Shown: positions 9,493 through 18,822 of the stretch, piece after piece
Position numbering within the stretch: the first letter of the stretch is position 1
How the letters are laid out: each line of letters opens with the position of its first letter
Assembly (NCBI GenBank): GCA_902623785.1
Contig: CACNVG010000006.1
Coordinates: 1-50,510 of the forward strand
DNA length: 50,510 bases
From: an uncultured Pelagibacteraceae bacterium
Lineage (GTDB): Bacteria; Pseudomonadota; Alphaproteobacteria; Pelagibacterales; Pelagibacteraceae
Direction: 5' to 3'
Translations under genes and position numbers: made by a program
Notes under the pieces: generated by a model
Told to the model about the DNA's origin: nothing
The model's input: the letters and a program-made list of their open reading frames with translations, nothing else
Databases searched by the model: none

Positions 9493-10127
9493 TAGATTCG
9501 CATAAATTTGATTATTCAAAATTAGAAACCCTTAATGTTTCACGTGAAACATTTCTTGAATTAGATGAATTCAAAGAAATGATTTTATATGAGAACAAAA
9601 AAATTAATTTAATTAGCCAACATACCGAAGAAATTGCTAGAGATAGGCACATAATTGATTGTGCACAAATTATTGATTTAATTGATAAAAATCACTTAAC
9701 TTGTACTGACTTGGGGTCCGGTTCAGGTTTACCAGGTTTAGTTATAGCTATAATTAAAAAAAAACAAAAATCAGATATGAAATTTTTTCTTTACGAAAAA
9801 AGTTTTAAAAAAAGTATTTTTTTAAAAAAGGTTATTAATAAATTTAAATTGAACGCTGAAGTAATAAATCAAAATATCTTTGACCAAAAAAATTTGAGCT
9901 CTGATTTGATTGTAGCGAGAGCTTTCAAACCTTTACCGATCATTTTAGACCTAGTAACAAAAAACTTTGATGATTTTAAAAACATCATATTATTTTTAGG
10001 AAAGAGTGGAAAAAGTTCCATTGAGCAATGTCTAAAAAATTGGAATTTAGAATTTATAGAAAAAAAAAGTGTAACGGAAAAAGATTCTTTTTTAATAAAA
10101 ATAAACAAGGTTAGTAAAAAAATATGA
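9489..10127 (+). CDS. rsmG: 16S rRNA (guanine-N7)-methyltransferase RsmG (GidB)
   Basis: Methylates N7 of G527 in 16S rRNA using S-adenosylmethionine. The 212-residue protein shows the N-terminal NVSRETF block, INLIS, and the SAM-binding [16 protein letters not shown] near residues 76-91, then VARAFKPL. The best start is the TTG at 9489, overlapping the mnmG stop; no in-frame ATG lies near enough to keep the conserved N-terminus. The codons for VSRET form a perfect parS palindrome, so this stretch is read both as protein and as a chromosome-segregation site. The stop overlaps the parA ATG as ATGA. Confidence 0.95.
   Translation: MIDSHKFDYSKLETLNVSRETFLELDEFKEMILYENKKINLISQHTEEIARDRHIIDCAQIIDLIDKNHLTCTDLGSGSGLPGLVIAIIKKKQKSDMKFFLYEKSFKKSIFLKKVINKFKLNAEVINQNIFDQKNLSSDLIVARAFKPLPIILDLVTKNFDDFKNIILFLGKSGKSSIEQCLKNWNLEFIEKKSVTEKDSFLIKINKVSKKI
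9536..9551. other. parS: parS centromere site
   Basis: TGTTTCACGTGAAACA is a perfect 16-bp palindrome and matches the bacterial ParB-binding parS consensus exactly. It lies in the 5' part of rsmG, about 570 bases upstream of parA and 1.4 kb upstream of parB. ParB bound here should load as a CTP-dependent clamp and nucleate the partition complex. I noticed no second copy in the window. Confidence 0.93.
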
Positions 10128-10924
10128 AAGAAAAAATTATTTCAGTAATTAATCAAAAGGGTGGAGTTGGAAAAACAACAACAGTAATTAATTTGGCTGC
10201 AGGATTAAGTTTAAATGGAAAAAAAATATTAGTGATAGATTTGGACCCACAAGGAAACGCAACAACAGGGTTGGGTTTATCTAATGTAGCAGACACAAAT
10301 AAATCGATTTACGGTGTTTTGAATGGATCAGAGGAAATTCAAAACGTGATTCAAAAAACTAATTTTAAAAATTTAGATATCGTTACATCAAACGTAGATT
10401 TATCTGGTCTTGAAGTGGAAACCGCAGATGATCAAAATAGAGCATATCTTTTAAAGGTCAAATTAACCGCATATTTAAACAACTCTAGTCAGTTATACGA
10501 CTATGTTCTCATAGATTGTCCACCTTCATTAAGTTTATTAACTGTTATGGCTCTGGTGGCCTCAGACTCCTTGGTTGTGCCTTTACAAACAGAGTTTTTC
10601 GCACTCGAAGGAATAACCCAACTTATTAAGACAATAGATCGGATAAAAGTTGGTTTAAATCCTAGTTTAAATGTACGAGGAATTTTATTAACGATGTATG
10701 ACAAAAGAAACAGACTATCTGCTCAAGTTGAATCAGATGCAAGAGATTATTTTAAAGAAAAAGTTTATCAAACTATAGTTCCAAGAAATGTTCGTTTATC
10801 GGAGGCTCCTTCGCACGGCGTCCCCGTTTTAATATATGATAAGCAATGTCCAGGCAGTAGATCTTATTTAAAATTTACCGAAGAGTTTTTGGCCCAAGAG
10901 TCAAGTTTTGAGACAGCTGCATGA
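10124..10924 (+). CDS. parA: Chromosome partitioning ATPase ParA (Soj)
   Basis: A nucleoid-binding ATPase that moves ParB-parS complexes during origin segregation. The 266-residue length is normal. The deviant Walker A motif KGGVGKTT is at residues 12-19, the Walker A-prime/B regions appear as DLDPQGNATTGLG and YVLIDCPPSL, and the RNRLSAQVE and VPRNVRLSEAPSHG blocks are standard for chromosomal ParA. It overlaps rsmG upstream and parB downstream, each by four bases (ATGA), suggesting coupled translation. Its place beside a parS site supports a chromosomal rather than plasmid role. Confidence 0.98.
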   Translation: MKEKIISVINQKGGVGKTTTVINLAAGLSLNGKKILVIDLDPQGNATTGLGLSNVADTNKSIYGVLNGSEEIQNVIQKTNFKNLDIVTSNVDLSGLEVETADDQNRAYLLKVKLTAYLNNSSQLYDYVLIDCPPSLSLLTVMALVASDSLVVPLQTEFFALEGITQLIKTIDRIKVGLNPSLNVRGILLTMYDKRNRLSAQVESDARDYFKEKVYQTIVPRNVRLSEAPSHGVPVLIYDKQCPGSRSYLKFTEEFLAQESSFETAA

Positions 10925-11769
10925 CTAGCATTTTTAAAAATAAGAAAGGTTTAGGTAGAGGCTTATCTTCTCTAATTGGAGATACCAAAACAGTTTCCAA
11001 GAATAACAAAATAGCTGTAAGTGATCTTGTCAGAAATAGGTATCAACCAAGAAAAAATTTTAACAAAGAAAGTTTAGAGGAGCTCACAAATTCGATAAAA
11101 GCAAGAGGGATTATACAACCAATCATAGCCCGACCATCAAATGACAAAAATAAATACGAAATTATTGCAGGAGAAAGAAGGTGGTTAGCTGCGCAATCAG
11201 CCGGTCTTCATGAAGTGCCAGTAGTTGTAGTTGAGGCTGATAACAAAAAAGCATTAGAGTTTGGAATTGTTGAGAACGTTCAGCGTAATGATTTAAACGC
11301 GGTAGAAGAAGCGGAGGGTTATAAAAGACTTATCGATGAGTTTGATTATGATCAAGACCAGGTAGCAAAATTTATTGGCAAAAGCAGAAGTCATATTACT
11401 AATTGTTTAAGACTTCTTACGTTATCAAATGATATTTTGGAGTTGCTTAAAAATAATGAAATTTCACCAGGTCACGCAAAAGTTCTGGTGGGTATGGAAA
11501 ATGCAAATTTATTGGCAAAAAAAATTGTGAAAAAGAACCTTTCTGTAAGACAAGCTGAAAATCTTGTGAGGGTATATAAATCATCAAACAAGTCCAATAA
11601 AAATTTAAAAGATCCAAATATAAAAAATCTCGAGTTGGATTTGGCAGACAAGATTGGTCTAAAAATTGAAATTAAAAACAAAAAAAACAATAAGGGTTCA
11701 ATAATTTTTGATTACAGGGATTTGGATCAACTTAATCACTTGATTGATATAGTTAAAAAACATTACTAG
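10921..11769 (+). CDS. parB: Chromosome partitioning protein ParB
   Basis: Binds parS and spreads as a CTP-switched clamp. The 282-residue protein starts with the GLGRGLSSLIGD motif typical of ParB N-termini (the ParA-contact region), followed by the CTP-binding boxes NRYQPRK and AGERRWLAAQSAG and IVENVQRNDLNAVEEA. A helix-turn-helix follows around VAKFIGKSRSHITNCLRLL. The C-terminal dimer domain is short. It is the last gene of the rightward run and its 3' end overlaps the convergent holA by 17 bases, leaving no room for a terminator between them. Confidence 0.97.
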   Translation: MTSIFKNKKGLGRGLSSLIGDTKTVSKNNKIAVSDLVRNRYQPRKNFNKESLEELTNSIKARGIIQPIIARPSNDKNKYEIIAGERRWLAAQSAGLHEVPVVVVEADNKKALEFGIVENVQRNDLNAVEEAEGYKRLIDEFDYDQDQVAKFIGKSRSHITNCLRLLTLSNDILELLKNNEISPGHAKVLVGMENANLLAKKIVKKNLSVRQAENLVRVYKSSNKSNKNLKDPNIKNLELDLADKIGLKIEIKNKKNNKGSIIFDYRDLDQLNHLIDIVKKHY

Positions 11770-12754
11770 TATTATTGCTAGATACTTCAAAAATAAAATC
11801 AAACACAAATAGTAATCCTGATTGGCTATTTTTCTTAAAGTTTAATTCTGTTTGATTAATTTTGTCAATCAACTCTCTTATTTTTTTTAGCGACCATATC
11901 TCTAGTTGTTTTTTTACAACTGGTTTATCTTTCCAAAAAATTGGTGGTTTGCTTGAATTAATTAAGCTGTCTATGTTTTTTTTGTCATCTAATTTTTCTA
12001 ATAATTCCATCAATTTTTTTGCTTTCTGTAAAAAAATTCTCAAAATTAATATTGCATCTTCTGTTCTGTAATTACTTTCACTTAATATTTCTGATGTTTT
12101 TTTTATATTTTTACTTAATGAATTGTTAACTAATTCATTAATACTGTAATTTTCTGAAAGATTCGTAAGCTTGTAAATTTCTTCAGTAGAAATAGTTCTT
12201 TTCTCATGCATGTATAATAATATTTTGTTAAGTTCAGATTTTAAATGTCCACGATTTCCATTGCATCTATTTACTAAAAGATTGATAGTTTCTTGCGATA
12301 AACTTATTTTATAATTATTAAAAAATTTTCTTGTTATTTCAATTAATGTTTGCGAGGTATCTTTATAAGTAGGAATGATAACTAATTCTTTATTTTTTTC
12401 ATATGTTATTCTTAATTTTGATCTTGTTTCTAAAAGACCTGCATTCAATATGATTTTTACTTCACTAGCGTTTTTTTCTAAAATTTGATTCATTACGTCT
12501 AATATTTTTTCAGAGCATCTATTAATTATTAGAGTTTTTTCTTTTTCAAAAAGAGATTGATTTAATACATTATTAAAAAAATCATTTATATTTGATAGCA
12601 CTTGTGCTTCATCATAGTAAATATTAGTATTGTTAAAACTGTTTTTTAACTTATCAATTATTTCCTGTTTAAGACCTTCGTTGTCCCCGTAAACCAAAAT
12701 AAAGTTATGCTGATCTAACCTTTTTCCTGGAATTTCATAAGATTTTACAATCAT
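11753..12754 (-). CDS. holA: DNA polymerase III subunit delta
   Basis: The delta subunit of the clamp loader, which opens the beta clamp during replication. The 333-residue protein matches the family in length and layout: a degenerate AAA+-like fold starting with FILVYGDNEGLKQEII, then LIEITRKFFNNYKISLSQETINLLVNRCNGNRGHLKSELNK split over the second domain, and a C-terminal collar domain. Sequence conservation in this family is low, so neighbours matter. It follows lptE with a four-base overlap (ATGA on the minus strand), as in most alphaproteobacteria with leuS-lptE-holA next to parB. Confidence 0.9.
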   Translation of the reverse strand: MIVKSYEIPGKRLDQHNFILVYGDNEGLKQEIIDKLKNSFNNTNIYYDEAQVLSNINDFFNNVLNQSLFEKEKTLIINRCSEKILDVMNQILEKNASEVKIILNAGLLETRSKLRITYEKNKELVIIPTYKDTSQTLIEITRKFFNNYKISLSQETINLLVNRCNGNRGHLKSELNKILLYMHEKRTISTEEIYKLTNLSENYSINELVNNSLSKNIKKTSEILSESNYRTEDAILILRIFLQKAKKLMELLEKLDDKKNIDSLINSSKPPIFWKDKPVVKKQLEIWSLKKIRELIDKINQTELNFKKNSQSGLLFVFDFIFEVSSNNTSNVF

Positions 12755-13209
12755 TTTATAGTTGTTAATAAAAAAACTATGTCTCTAGAAACTTCATTAA
12801 TCAAACTTTCTTTAATATTTTTCTCATATTGTTTCATTTTAAACTTATTACTTTGAACATCATAGCCGAATTCTCTTGTAAAGACTTTATTTATAATCAG
12901 TTTTTCATTTTCATCTTTTACATTCAGATCGACATTTATGTTAATTTTATTTTTTGATGGATTGCCTTTTTTATCTTTAAGAACAACCACAATTTTTTCA
13001 TCGTAATTAAATTGAACTTTAAATTTTTTAATAGAATTTCTATTTGAAATAGATTTTATTGTTTTCTCAATAAAAATTGAGGATCTATTAGTACTTAAAT
13101 TGTCAACTTCTAGAATTTCGAAAGAATTATCTTTTGAACCATAAATAGGATTAAAACCACAACTACCGCTTACTAATGTTAGTAAAAGAAGGATTAAAAT
13201 GTTTTTCAT
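12751..13209 (-). CDS. lptE: LPS-assembly lipoprotein LptE
   Basis: A 152-residue lipoprotein with signal peptide and lipobox SGSC (lipidated cysteine at residue 17), followed by GFNPIYG, which is characteristic of alphaproteobacterial LptE. LptE plugs the LptD barrel that inserts lipopolysaccharide into the outer membrane. The rest of the protein is poorly conserved, so the assignment leans on the N-terminus and the leuS-lptE-holA order. Both ends overlap neighbours by four bases. Confidence 0.85.
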   Translation of the reverse strand: MKNILILLLLTLVSGSCGFNPIYGSKDNSFEILEVDNLSTNRSSIFIEKTIKSISNRNSIKKFKVQFNYDEKIVVVLKDKKGNPSKNKININVDLNVKDENEKLIINKVFTREFGYDVQSNKFKMKQYEKNIKESLINEVSRDIVFLLTTIK

Positions 13210-15749
13210 TTTATTAGTAGATTGATTAACTTATTTTTCACTATAAAGTATTTATCAATATTTTTTTTACCTAATGTATCTGAAATTTTTGGATCTTTCT
13301 TGATTTTTTCAAGTAAAGAGCTTTCATCTATGTCTTTTTCCATTTTAATAAGTGTTTTTTTTCTACCATTTATTTGTATTACAATATTAACATATTTGTC
13401 CTCTAAATATTTCTTATCGGCTAGAGGCCATTGAATTTCATGTTTTTTTTCAACTTCAAAAATACACTCTGAGATTAAATGAGGCAAAACTGGCAACATG
13501 AGAATCAAAATTTTCAAATAGTTATCTTTTAGATTTTCAGAATTGTTATTTTGATCATATTCTTTATTCAAAAAATTGTATGTTTCATAAAGATTAGCAA
13601 CTATTACATTTAAATTAAATCTTTCTAAGTTAAAAGTAAACTTTTCAATTAATCTGTTTGTGTAAATTGATAAGCTTTCATTGGTTTTTTCAGTTAAATT
13701 ATCCTTAATTTTATTAAGGATTTTTTTATGAAGAGTCCAGAATTTCTGAACAAATTTATAAGATGCCAACATGCCTTGCTCAGACCATTGAATATCTTTC
13801 TCTGGTGGACTGTCGGATAATATAAATAAACGCACTGCATCAGCACCATAGTTTTTAATAATTTCTTCCGGATCAATTGTATTTTTTTTTGATTTCGACA
13901 TTGACTCCGATGGTCCGACCTGAACTTTATTTTTTTGGTTCTTTAATTCAAAAAATGTTTTTCCGTCATTTGAAAAAACTTCTTCAGGACTTAACCAGTT
14001 ATTATTTTTATCTTTGTAAGTTTCGTGACAAACCATACCTTGGGTAAAAAGACCTTTGAATGGTTCTGGAGATATAAATTTAGAATTTTTATAACCCAAT
14101 GCTTGCATAAAAAATCTTGAATATAATAAATGTAATATTGCATGCTCAACTCCACCAATATATTGATCAACCGGCATCCAATATTTTAGATCTTCTAAAT
14201 CGTAGCCATACTCAACATTTTTTGGAGAACAAAATCTTAAAAAATACCACGATGAGTCAACAAATGTATCTAGAGTGTCAGTTTCTAAAGTATACTCTTT
14301 TTTATCAATGGTAATTTTCTTCCAACTTGTTTGGTGATTAAGAGGGTTACCTTTTGTGTTTAAATTTATTTTTTCTGGCAATTTAATTGGAAGTTTTTCT
14401 TTAGGGATCTTTACAACATTACCATTTTCATCGTAAGCGATTGGGATAGGACATCCCCAATATCTTTGTCTTGATATTCCCCAATCTTTAAGTCTATAAT
14501 TTATTTTTTTTTTACCAATTTTTTTTTTTTCTAAATGTTCAATTGTTTTAAGTATTGCCTCATCAGGAGTTTTTAATCCATTTAGAAAAGAAGAGTTTAT
14601 TATAATACCATCACCGATAAATGCTTCATTTTTAACTGTAAAAGTGTCAGATTCCTCTTTTGGTTTTACAACAGTTTTAATTGGTAGATTATATTTCTTA
14701 GCAAATTCAAAATCTCTTTGATCATGAGCCGGGCAACCAAACACTGCCCCAAAACCGTAATCCATCAAAACAAAATTTGCAAAATAAACAGGAACTTCAG
14801 AGTTATTATCAATTGGATTCAATGCTATTAAACTTGTTTTAAACCCTATTTTTTCAGCTTGGGCTATTGATTCTTCAGTTGTTCCGGTTTTGGAACATTG
14901 TTTTTTAAAGTCTTTAAAACTTAAGTCATTTTCATAATGTTTAGCAATTGGATGATCTATTGATAAAGCAAGAAAAGAAAAGCCGAATAATGTATCGGGT
15001 CTTGTTGTGAAACACTTGATATTGTCGACTGGTAAATCACTTTTAATTTTAAAGTCTACTTCACATCCAAAGGATTTCCCAATCCAATTTTTTTGCATAA
15101 TCTTAACCTTGTTTGGCCACTCCTCTAAGCTGTCTAACCCATTGAGCAATTCCTCAGAAAATTTAGAAATATTAAAAAACCATTGATTTAATTTTTTCCG
15201 TTCAACTACAGCTCCAGATCTCCATCCTTTACCATCTATTACTTGTTCATTGGCCAAAACTGTTTGATCAACTGGATCCCAATTTACATAATTTTCTTTT
15301 CTATATACTAAACCTTTGTCAAAAAGTTCTAAAAAAAATAATTGTTGATGTTTGTAATAGTCCGATGAAGAAGTTGATATTTCTCTGTCCCAATCTATTG
15401 ATAGACCAAGTTTTTTTAATTGATGTTTCATAGTAGAAATATTTTCTTCAGTCCACACTTTTGGATCTAAGTCGTTCTGTCTTGCTGCATTTTCAGCAGG
15501 CATCCCAAAAGAATCCCATCCCATTGGATGTAATACATTATAATCCTGTAACTTTTTAAATCTTGCTAGCACATCACCGATTGTATAATTTCTGACATGC
15601 CCCATGTGAATTTTACCTGAGGGGTAAGGAAACATTTCAAGACAATAAAATTTCTTTTTGTTTACCTCTTTTTTTGATTTAAATGATTGGTTTTTTTCCC
15701 AAAACTTCTGCCACTTATCTTCAACTGTTTTGAAATTGTATCTATCCAC
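13206..15749 (-). CDS. leuS: Leucyl-tRNA synthetase
   Basis: Charges tRNA-Leu with leucine. The 847-residue class I synthetase has the HIGH motif in [14 protein letters not shown] (near residues 42-55), a CP1 editing domain over roughly residues 220-420 with [10 protein letters not shown], the catalytic [14 protein letters not shown] block, and the KMSKS loop as [12 protein letters not shown] near residue 614. Length is close to the usual 850-870. The coding strand carries a 12-A run (window 14519-14530) and a 10-A run close together in a lysine-rich part of the editing region, places where polymerase slippage is possible. The gene lies 11 bases downstream of the DUF3576 lipoprotein gene. Confidence 0.98.
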   Translation of the reverse strand: MDRYNFKTVEDKWQKFWEKNQSFKSKKEVNKKKFYCLEMFPYPSGKIHMGHVRNYTIGDVLARFKKLQDYNVLHPMGWDSFGMPAENAARQNDLDPKVWTEENISTMKHQLKKLGLSIDWDREISTSSSDYYKHQQLFFLELFDKGLVYRKENYVNWDPVDQTVLANEQVIDGKGWRSGAVVERKKLNQWFFNISKFSEELLNGLDSLEEWPNKVKIMQKNWIGKSFGCEVDFKIKSDLPVDNIKCFTTRPDTLFGFSFLALSIDHPIAKHYENDLSFKDFKKQCSKTGTTEESIAQAEKIGFKTSLIALNPIDNNSEVPVYFANFVLMDYGFGAVFGCPAHDQRDFEFAKKYNLPIKTVVKPKEESDTFTVKNEAFIGDGIIINSSFLNGLKTPDEAILKTIEHLEKKKIGKKKINYRLKDWGISRQRYWGCPIPIAYDENGNVVKIPKEKLPIKLPEKINLNTKGNPLNHQTSWKKITIDKKEYTLETDTLDTFVDSSWYFLRFCSPKNVEYGYDLEDLKYWMPVDQYIGGVEHAILHLLYSRFFMQALGYKNSKFISPEPFKGLFTQGMVCHETYKDKNNNWLSPEEVFSNDGKTFFELKNQKNKVQVGPSESMSKSKKNTIDPEEIIKNYGADAVRLFILSDSPPEKDIQWSEQGMLASYKFVQKFWTLHKKILNKIKDNLTEKTNESLSIYTNRLIEKFTFNLERFNLNVIVANLYETYNFLNKEYDQNNNSENLKDNYLKILILMLPVLPHLISECIFEVEKKHEIQWPLADKKYLEDKYVNIVIQINGRKKTLIKMEKDIDESSLLEKIKKDPKISDTLGKKNIDKYFIVKNKLINLLIK

Positions 15750-15760
15750 GTTAAAAAAAA

Positions 15761-16333
15761 TTAATTCTTTTTATCGAAAGTTTTAGCTCTTTTCTTACCT
15801 TCTTCGTCATAATATTTTTTAAAGTCATCTCTTTCGTATAAAGCCGCTTTTTTTAATATTGCTAATTTAATTTCTCCCTCAAGTTTAGATTTAATCTTTT
15901 TTGTTTTACAATTATTTTGTATACAATTTTTTTCAAAGACATCTATTTTTAAAGCATCGGCTCTAATTTCATTTGTCATGAACTGTAAAGATATCTTTAG
16001 TTCTCTATTGCTAGCTGAGTCTTTTTTTTCAGAAGAGAACCATTCGGTTATTATTATTCCACCAGAATAACTTGCATTTGTTAATGGAACAAAGTCGAGT
16101 ATTTCAATTGATGCTCTCCACAATGGATTTGCAGAAGCAAAATCAAAATCTCCGCCTCTTGTTGCTCCTTTGCCAAATCTAAAACCTCTCCCTTCTTGAA
16201 TATTTCTTTTAACTCTTTGATCAACATTTACAGGATTATCCTTAACATCTGATCTTTTGTATAAACCGCAAGAATTTAGGATGAACATAAGAGAAATAAT
16301 CAATATCCAAAGATTTGAGTGATTTATTTTCAT
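15761..16333 (-). CDS. DUF3576 family lipoprotein
   Basis: A 190-residue protein with a lipoprotein signal peptide (NSCG, cysteine at residue 22). The conserved body contains [16 protein letters not shown] and [12 protein letters not shown], the hallmark of the DUF3576 family, found next to leuS in many alphaproteobacteria. Function is not known; it is presumably anchored to the inner leaflet of the outer membrane. It is the first gene of the leftward run DUF3576-leuS-lptE-holA and its promoter must lie in the 189-base gap shared with the porin gene. Confidence 0.85.
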   Translation of the reverse strand: MKINHSNLWILIISLMFILNSCGLYKRSDVKDNPVNVDQRVKRNIQEGRGFRFGKGATRGGDFDFASANPLWRASIEILDFVPLTNASYSGGIIITEWFSSEKKDSASNRELKISLQFMTNEIRADALKIDVFEKNCIQNNCKTKKIKSKLEGEIKLAILKKAALYERDDFKKYYDEEGKKRAKTFDKKN

Positions 16334-16398
16334 GGTTTTTATAAATAGCAGAAAAATACGGTTAATCTTATAAATAATTAATTTTAAGGTAATTTAAC

Positions 16399-16476
16399 GT
16401 GATATATTTATCACATATTAGCAAATAATGAGTGATTTTGCTGATAAATAATACATTTTTTAGGTTTTTTTGCTAA
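16399..16476. promoter_or_regulatory. Operator-like repeats upstream of the porin
   Basis: The 189-base gap between the DUF3576 gene and the porin holds a dyad GTGATA-TATT-TATCAC at 16399-16414, then three copies of a TTTGCT(A/G)AT element: one inverted at 16418-16425 and two direct, near 16437 and 16469. The outer copies form an inverted repeat TTAGCAAA/TTTGCTAA. Such clusters are typical of regulated promoters, but I cannot name the regulator or a clear -35/-10 pair. Confidence 0.5.
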
Positions 16477-16510
16477 TTAACTGCTGTTCATATGAATACA
16501 ACAACAATTT

Positions 16511-16516
16511 AAGGAG
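16511..16516 (+). promoter_or_regulatory. Strong Shine-Dalgarno site of the porin gene
   Basis: AAGGAG sits six bases before the porin ATG. Most genes in the window lack a good Shine-Dalgarno sequence, so this one points to high translation. Confidence 0.8.
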
Positions 16517-16522
16517 TACTTT

Positions 16523-17608
16523 ATGAATAACATTAAAAAAATAGGACTTACAGCATTAGCGGGTTCGCTTGTGTCTTTAGGTTCTGCAACAGCGGGTGAG
16601 ATATCTGTTTCTGGTGCTATTAACGCTACAATGAAGTTTGGTAAAGGTGGCGGAAATACATCAAGAACTATCGGAACTGATAGAGACGTTGCTTTCAGTG
16701 GAAGTGGTGAGTTAGATAACGGAACTACTTTCTCTGTTAACACGCTACTTGATGACTCATACGGTGTGTCAGCTCACACAACAACAATAACGACACCTTC
16801 AATGGGTTCGTTTACGATGGGAACTGACAATGGTTCTGCTTCATACAAATATGATGAAGAAGTTCCAAAAGCTTACGAGGAAGTATCAGATGCAAGTCAA
16901 ACAGTTGCTAACGTTGTTGGTAACTTTATGGATGCAAACCACATCTTATACACATCTCCAACTTTAGACTTGATGGGTGCTTCAATCACTCTTGATTTAG
17001 GTTACTCACCTCAAGCTTCAGATGCAGGTGCAGGTGATGGTGGTCAAGCTACATACAACCCAACATTTGGTGAAGGTACAGAAGCTGGTGTAACAATCAG
17101 TTATGACGCACTAAAACTTGGTTTTTATGGTGCTGAAAGATCAAAAGAGCTTCCAGCAAACGCTACAGGAACTGGTATTGATACTGCTGACGAGTTCAAC
17201 GGTGCTTGGTATGTTAATTACTCAATGGGACCAGTATCAATTGGTTACACTGAGTCGTACTTAGACGCTGGTACATCTACTGCGATCCAAAACCAAACAG
17301 CTGCTAAAACAGTAAGAACAGCTGGTGGTTTGTTTACAGGTGAACAAATGTCAATTGCGTTTAACGTAAATGACAATATGTCAATCTCGTACACTTCATC
17401 AGAAGAAACTTACGATACTCAGGATGATGCGTTAACAGCAACAACTAATGATGATGACGTAACAACTGAAATCGATGCAATCCAGGTTGCTTACTCTATG
17501 GGTGGTATGTCAATTAAAGCATACAACATGGAAGTAAAAAATCCAGGATTTGATAGCGATGCATCAGATCAAAGCGTAACTGAAGTTGCTTTAGGACTTG
17601 CGTTCTAA
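16523..17608 (+). CDS. Outer-membrane porin
   Basis: A 361-residue protein with a Sec signal peptide (positively charged NNIKK, hydrophobic stretch, probable cleavage after SATA near residue 24), followed by a Gly/Ser/Thr/Asp-rich body of alternating beta strands, and ending in LGLAF, the terminal phenylalanine expected of BAM-inserted barrels. It resembles general porins of alphaproteobacteria (Gram-negative porin superfamily) and probably lets small nutrients pass the outer membrane. Codon choice differs from its neighbours (many GGT, GCT, ACA and CAA codons, few poly-lysine runs) and there is a strong Shine-Dalgarno site, both fitting high expression. It is a single-gene unit closed by an intrinsic terminator. 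Substrate is unknown. Confidence 0.88.
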   Translation: MNNIKKIGLTALAGSLVSLGSATAGEISVSGAINATMKFGKGGGNTSRTIGTDRDVAFSGSGELDNGTTFSVNTLLDDSYGVSAHTTTITTPSMGSFTMGTDNGSASYKYDEEVPKAYEEVSDASQTVANVVGNFMDANHILYTSPTLDLMGASITLDLGYSPQASDAGAGDGGQATYNPTFGEGTEAGVTISYDALKLGFYGAERSKELPANATGTGIDTADEFNGAWYVNYSMGPVSIGYTESYLDAGTSTAIQNQTAAKTVRTAGGLFTGEQMSIAFNVNDNMSISYTSSEETYDTQDDALTATTNDDDVTTEIDAIQVAYSMGGMSIKAYNMEVKNPGFDSDASDQSVTEVALGLAF

Positions 17609-17625
17609 TTTAATTTTAGATTAAT

Positions 17626-18180
17626 TTAAAACGGCCCAGTATTTATACTTGGGCCGTTTTTTTTTACCCATGATATAGACGCTATACCTTCTGGTGAGCA
17701 TAATTTACATTTCTTAAGTGTTTTTGAATTTATTCCTCCCAACAATACTATTTTACTTTTTGAGTGATTTTTTAAAAAATTTGCTTTAATTATTCCAAGA
17801 AATTTTTTTTTTTTATTATTCTCAAACACCGGACTCAAAAAAATAATCGAACACCCTTGTTTTTCTTTAGTCTTTAATTCTTCGAAGTTATGCGCTGATC
17901 CAATTATTTCGAGATTGTTTCTTGAGATGTTTTTAAAACTTAGATTTTTGTTGAAAGCTGGTATGTATATTCCATTAAAATTAAATTGTATTGCACTTTT
18001 TAAATCATTTGAAATATAGATTTTTTGCCTCTTCTTTTTACAAAATGTTACAAGGTCTTTTAACTCTGAATAGTTTTTTTTTTTTTCATAATTCCTATAT
18101 ATTATTGAAATATTTGATGATAATTTTTCAATTTCTTTTTTGTTAAATTCATTTATAAAATAATAGATGTTTAAATTCAT
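17626..18180 (-). CDS. Thiamine-phosphate synthase/TenI-like protein
   Basis: A 184-residue protein with the outline of the ThiE/TenI TIM barrel. The segment GSAHNFEEL, then FLSPVFENN, then VLLGGINSKTL and EGIASISW correspond in order to the family's third phosphate-binding region and C-terminal strands. The usual GVHLGQ block appears only as GIYIPA and the pyrimidine-site residues are hard to place, so catalysis of hydroxymethylpyrimidine-PP plus thiazole-P to thiamine-P is not certain. The last codons are written in the porin terminator. A 13-A run (18074-18086 on the window strand as T) lies in the N-terminal third. Its start codon abuts the yggS start with no gap. Confidence 0.7.
   Translation of the reverse strand: MNLNIYYFINEFNKKEIEKLSSNISIIYRNYEKKKNYSELKDLVTFCKKKRQKIYISNDLKSAIQFNFNGIYIPAFNKNLSFKNISRNNLEIIGSAHNFEELKTKEKQGCSIIFLSPVFENNKKKKFLGIIKANFLKNHSKSKIVLLGGINSKTLKKCKLCSPEGIASISWVKKNGPSINTGPF
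17628..17665 (+). terminator. Intrinsic terminator of the porin gene
   Basis: An 11-bp stem (17628-17638 with 17650-17660, AAAACGGCCCA/TGGGCCGTTTT) with an 11-base loop is followed by a run of nine T (17657-17665). It also forms the C-terminal codons of the convergent ThiE-like gene, so it is both coding and terminating. Confidence 0.93.
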
Positions 18181-18822
18181 ATGGAGAATGTAGTAAATAA
18201 TTACAATTTAGTAAAAGAGGAAATTAAAAATTATGATAATGTAAATATAATAGCTGTATCGAAAACATTTCCTATTAGCCATATTTCACCATTAATCAAT
18301 TATGGGCATATTCATTTTGGAGAGAATAAAGTTCAAGAAGCCCTAGAAAAATGGACTTCAATCAAGACTGATTTTCCAAACCTAAAATTGCACTTATTGG
18401 GTAAATTACAAACTAATAAAGTAAAGTTTGTTTTGCCTTTATTTGATTATATTCATTCTCTTGATAGTATTAAATTAGCTGAGAAGATTTCAACTGAACA
18501 AGAAAAAAAAAATTTTAAACCTAAAATTTTTATACAGGTCAACTTAGGGAAGGAAAATCAAAAATCTGGTATAGATGAGGAAAACCTAAAAAACTTTTAT
18601 GACAAATGTATTAATAACTTTCATTTAGATATTATAGGTTTGATGTGTTTGCCTCCTTTTGACAAAGATCCAAAGCCTTATTTTCTTAAAATGCTTGATT
18701 TATCAAAAAACTTGAATCTAAAAGAATTAAGCATGGGTATGTCAAATGATTTTAAAGAAGCGCTAAAGTTTAAGGCAACGTATATTAGGGTTGGATCTAA
18801 AATATTTGGAAAAAGAAGTTAA
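18181..18822 (+). CDS. YggS/PLPBP family pyridoxal-phosphate homeostasis protein
   Basis: A 213-residue single-domain PLP-binding TIM-barrel protein. The PLP lysine lies in IIAVSKTFP (K28), followed by HFGENKVQEALEKW, LHLLGKLQTNK, and the C-terminal SMGMSNDFKEALKFKATYIRVGSKIFG, split here as SMGMSNDF and RVGSKIFG. The family buffers free PLP and affects amino-acid balance; no enzyme activity is established. The ATG directly abuts the ATG of the divergent ThiE-like gene (CATATG), so its ribosome-binding region, if any, is inside that gene. Its TAA stop shares the palindrome TTAA with the convergent L,D-transpeptidase gene. Confidence 0.93.
   Translation: MENVVNNYNLVKEEIKNYDNVNIIAVSKTFPISHISPLINYGHIHFGENKVQEALEKWTSIKTDFPNLKLHLLGKLQTNKVKFVLPLFDYIHSLDSIKLAEKISTEQEKKNFKPKIFIQVNLGKENQKSGIDEENLKNFYDKCINNFHLDIIGLMCLPPFDKDPKPYFLKMLDLSKNLNLKELSMGMSNDFKEALKFKATYIRVGSKIFGKRS

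Noticed and set aside
16399..16414. CRP or FNR binding site before the porin
   Set aside because: The GTGA/TCAC arms are eight bases apart and the TGAT/ATCA arms six, which fits neither the CRP (six) nor the FNR (four) spacing.
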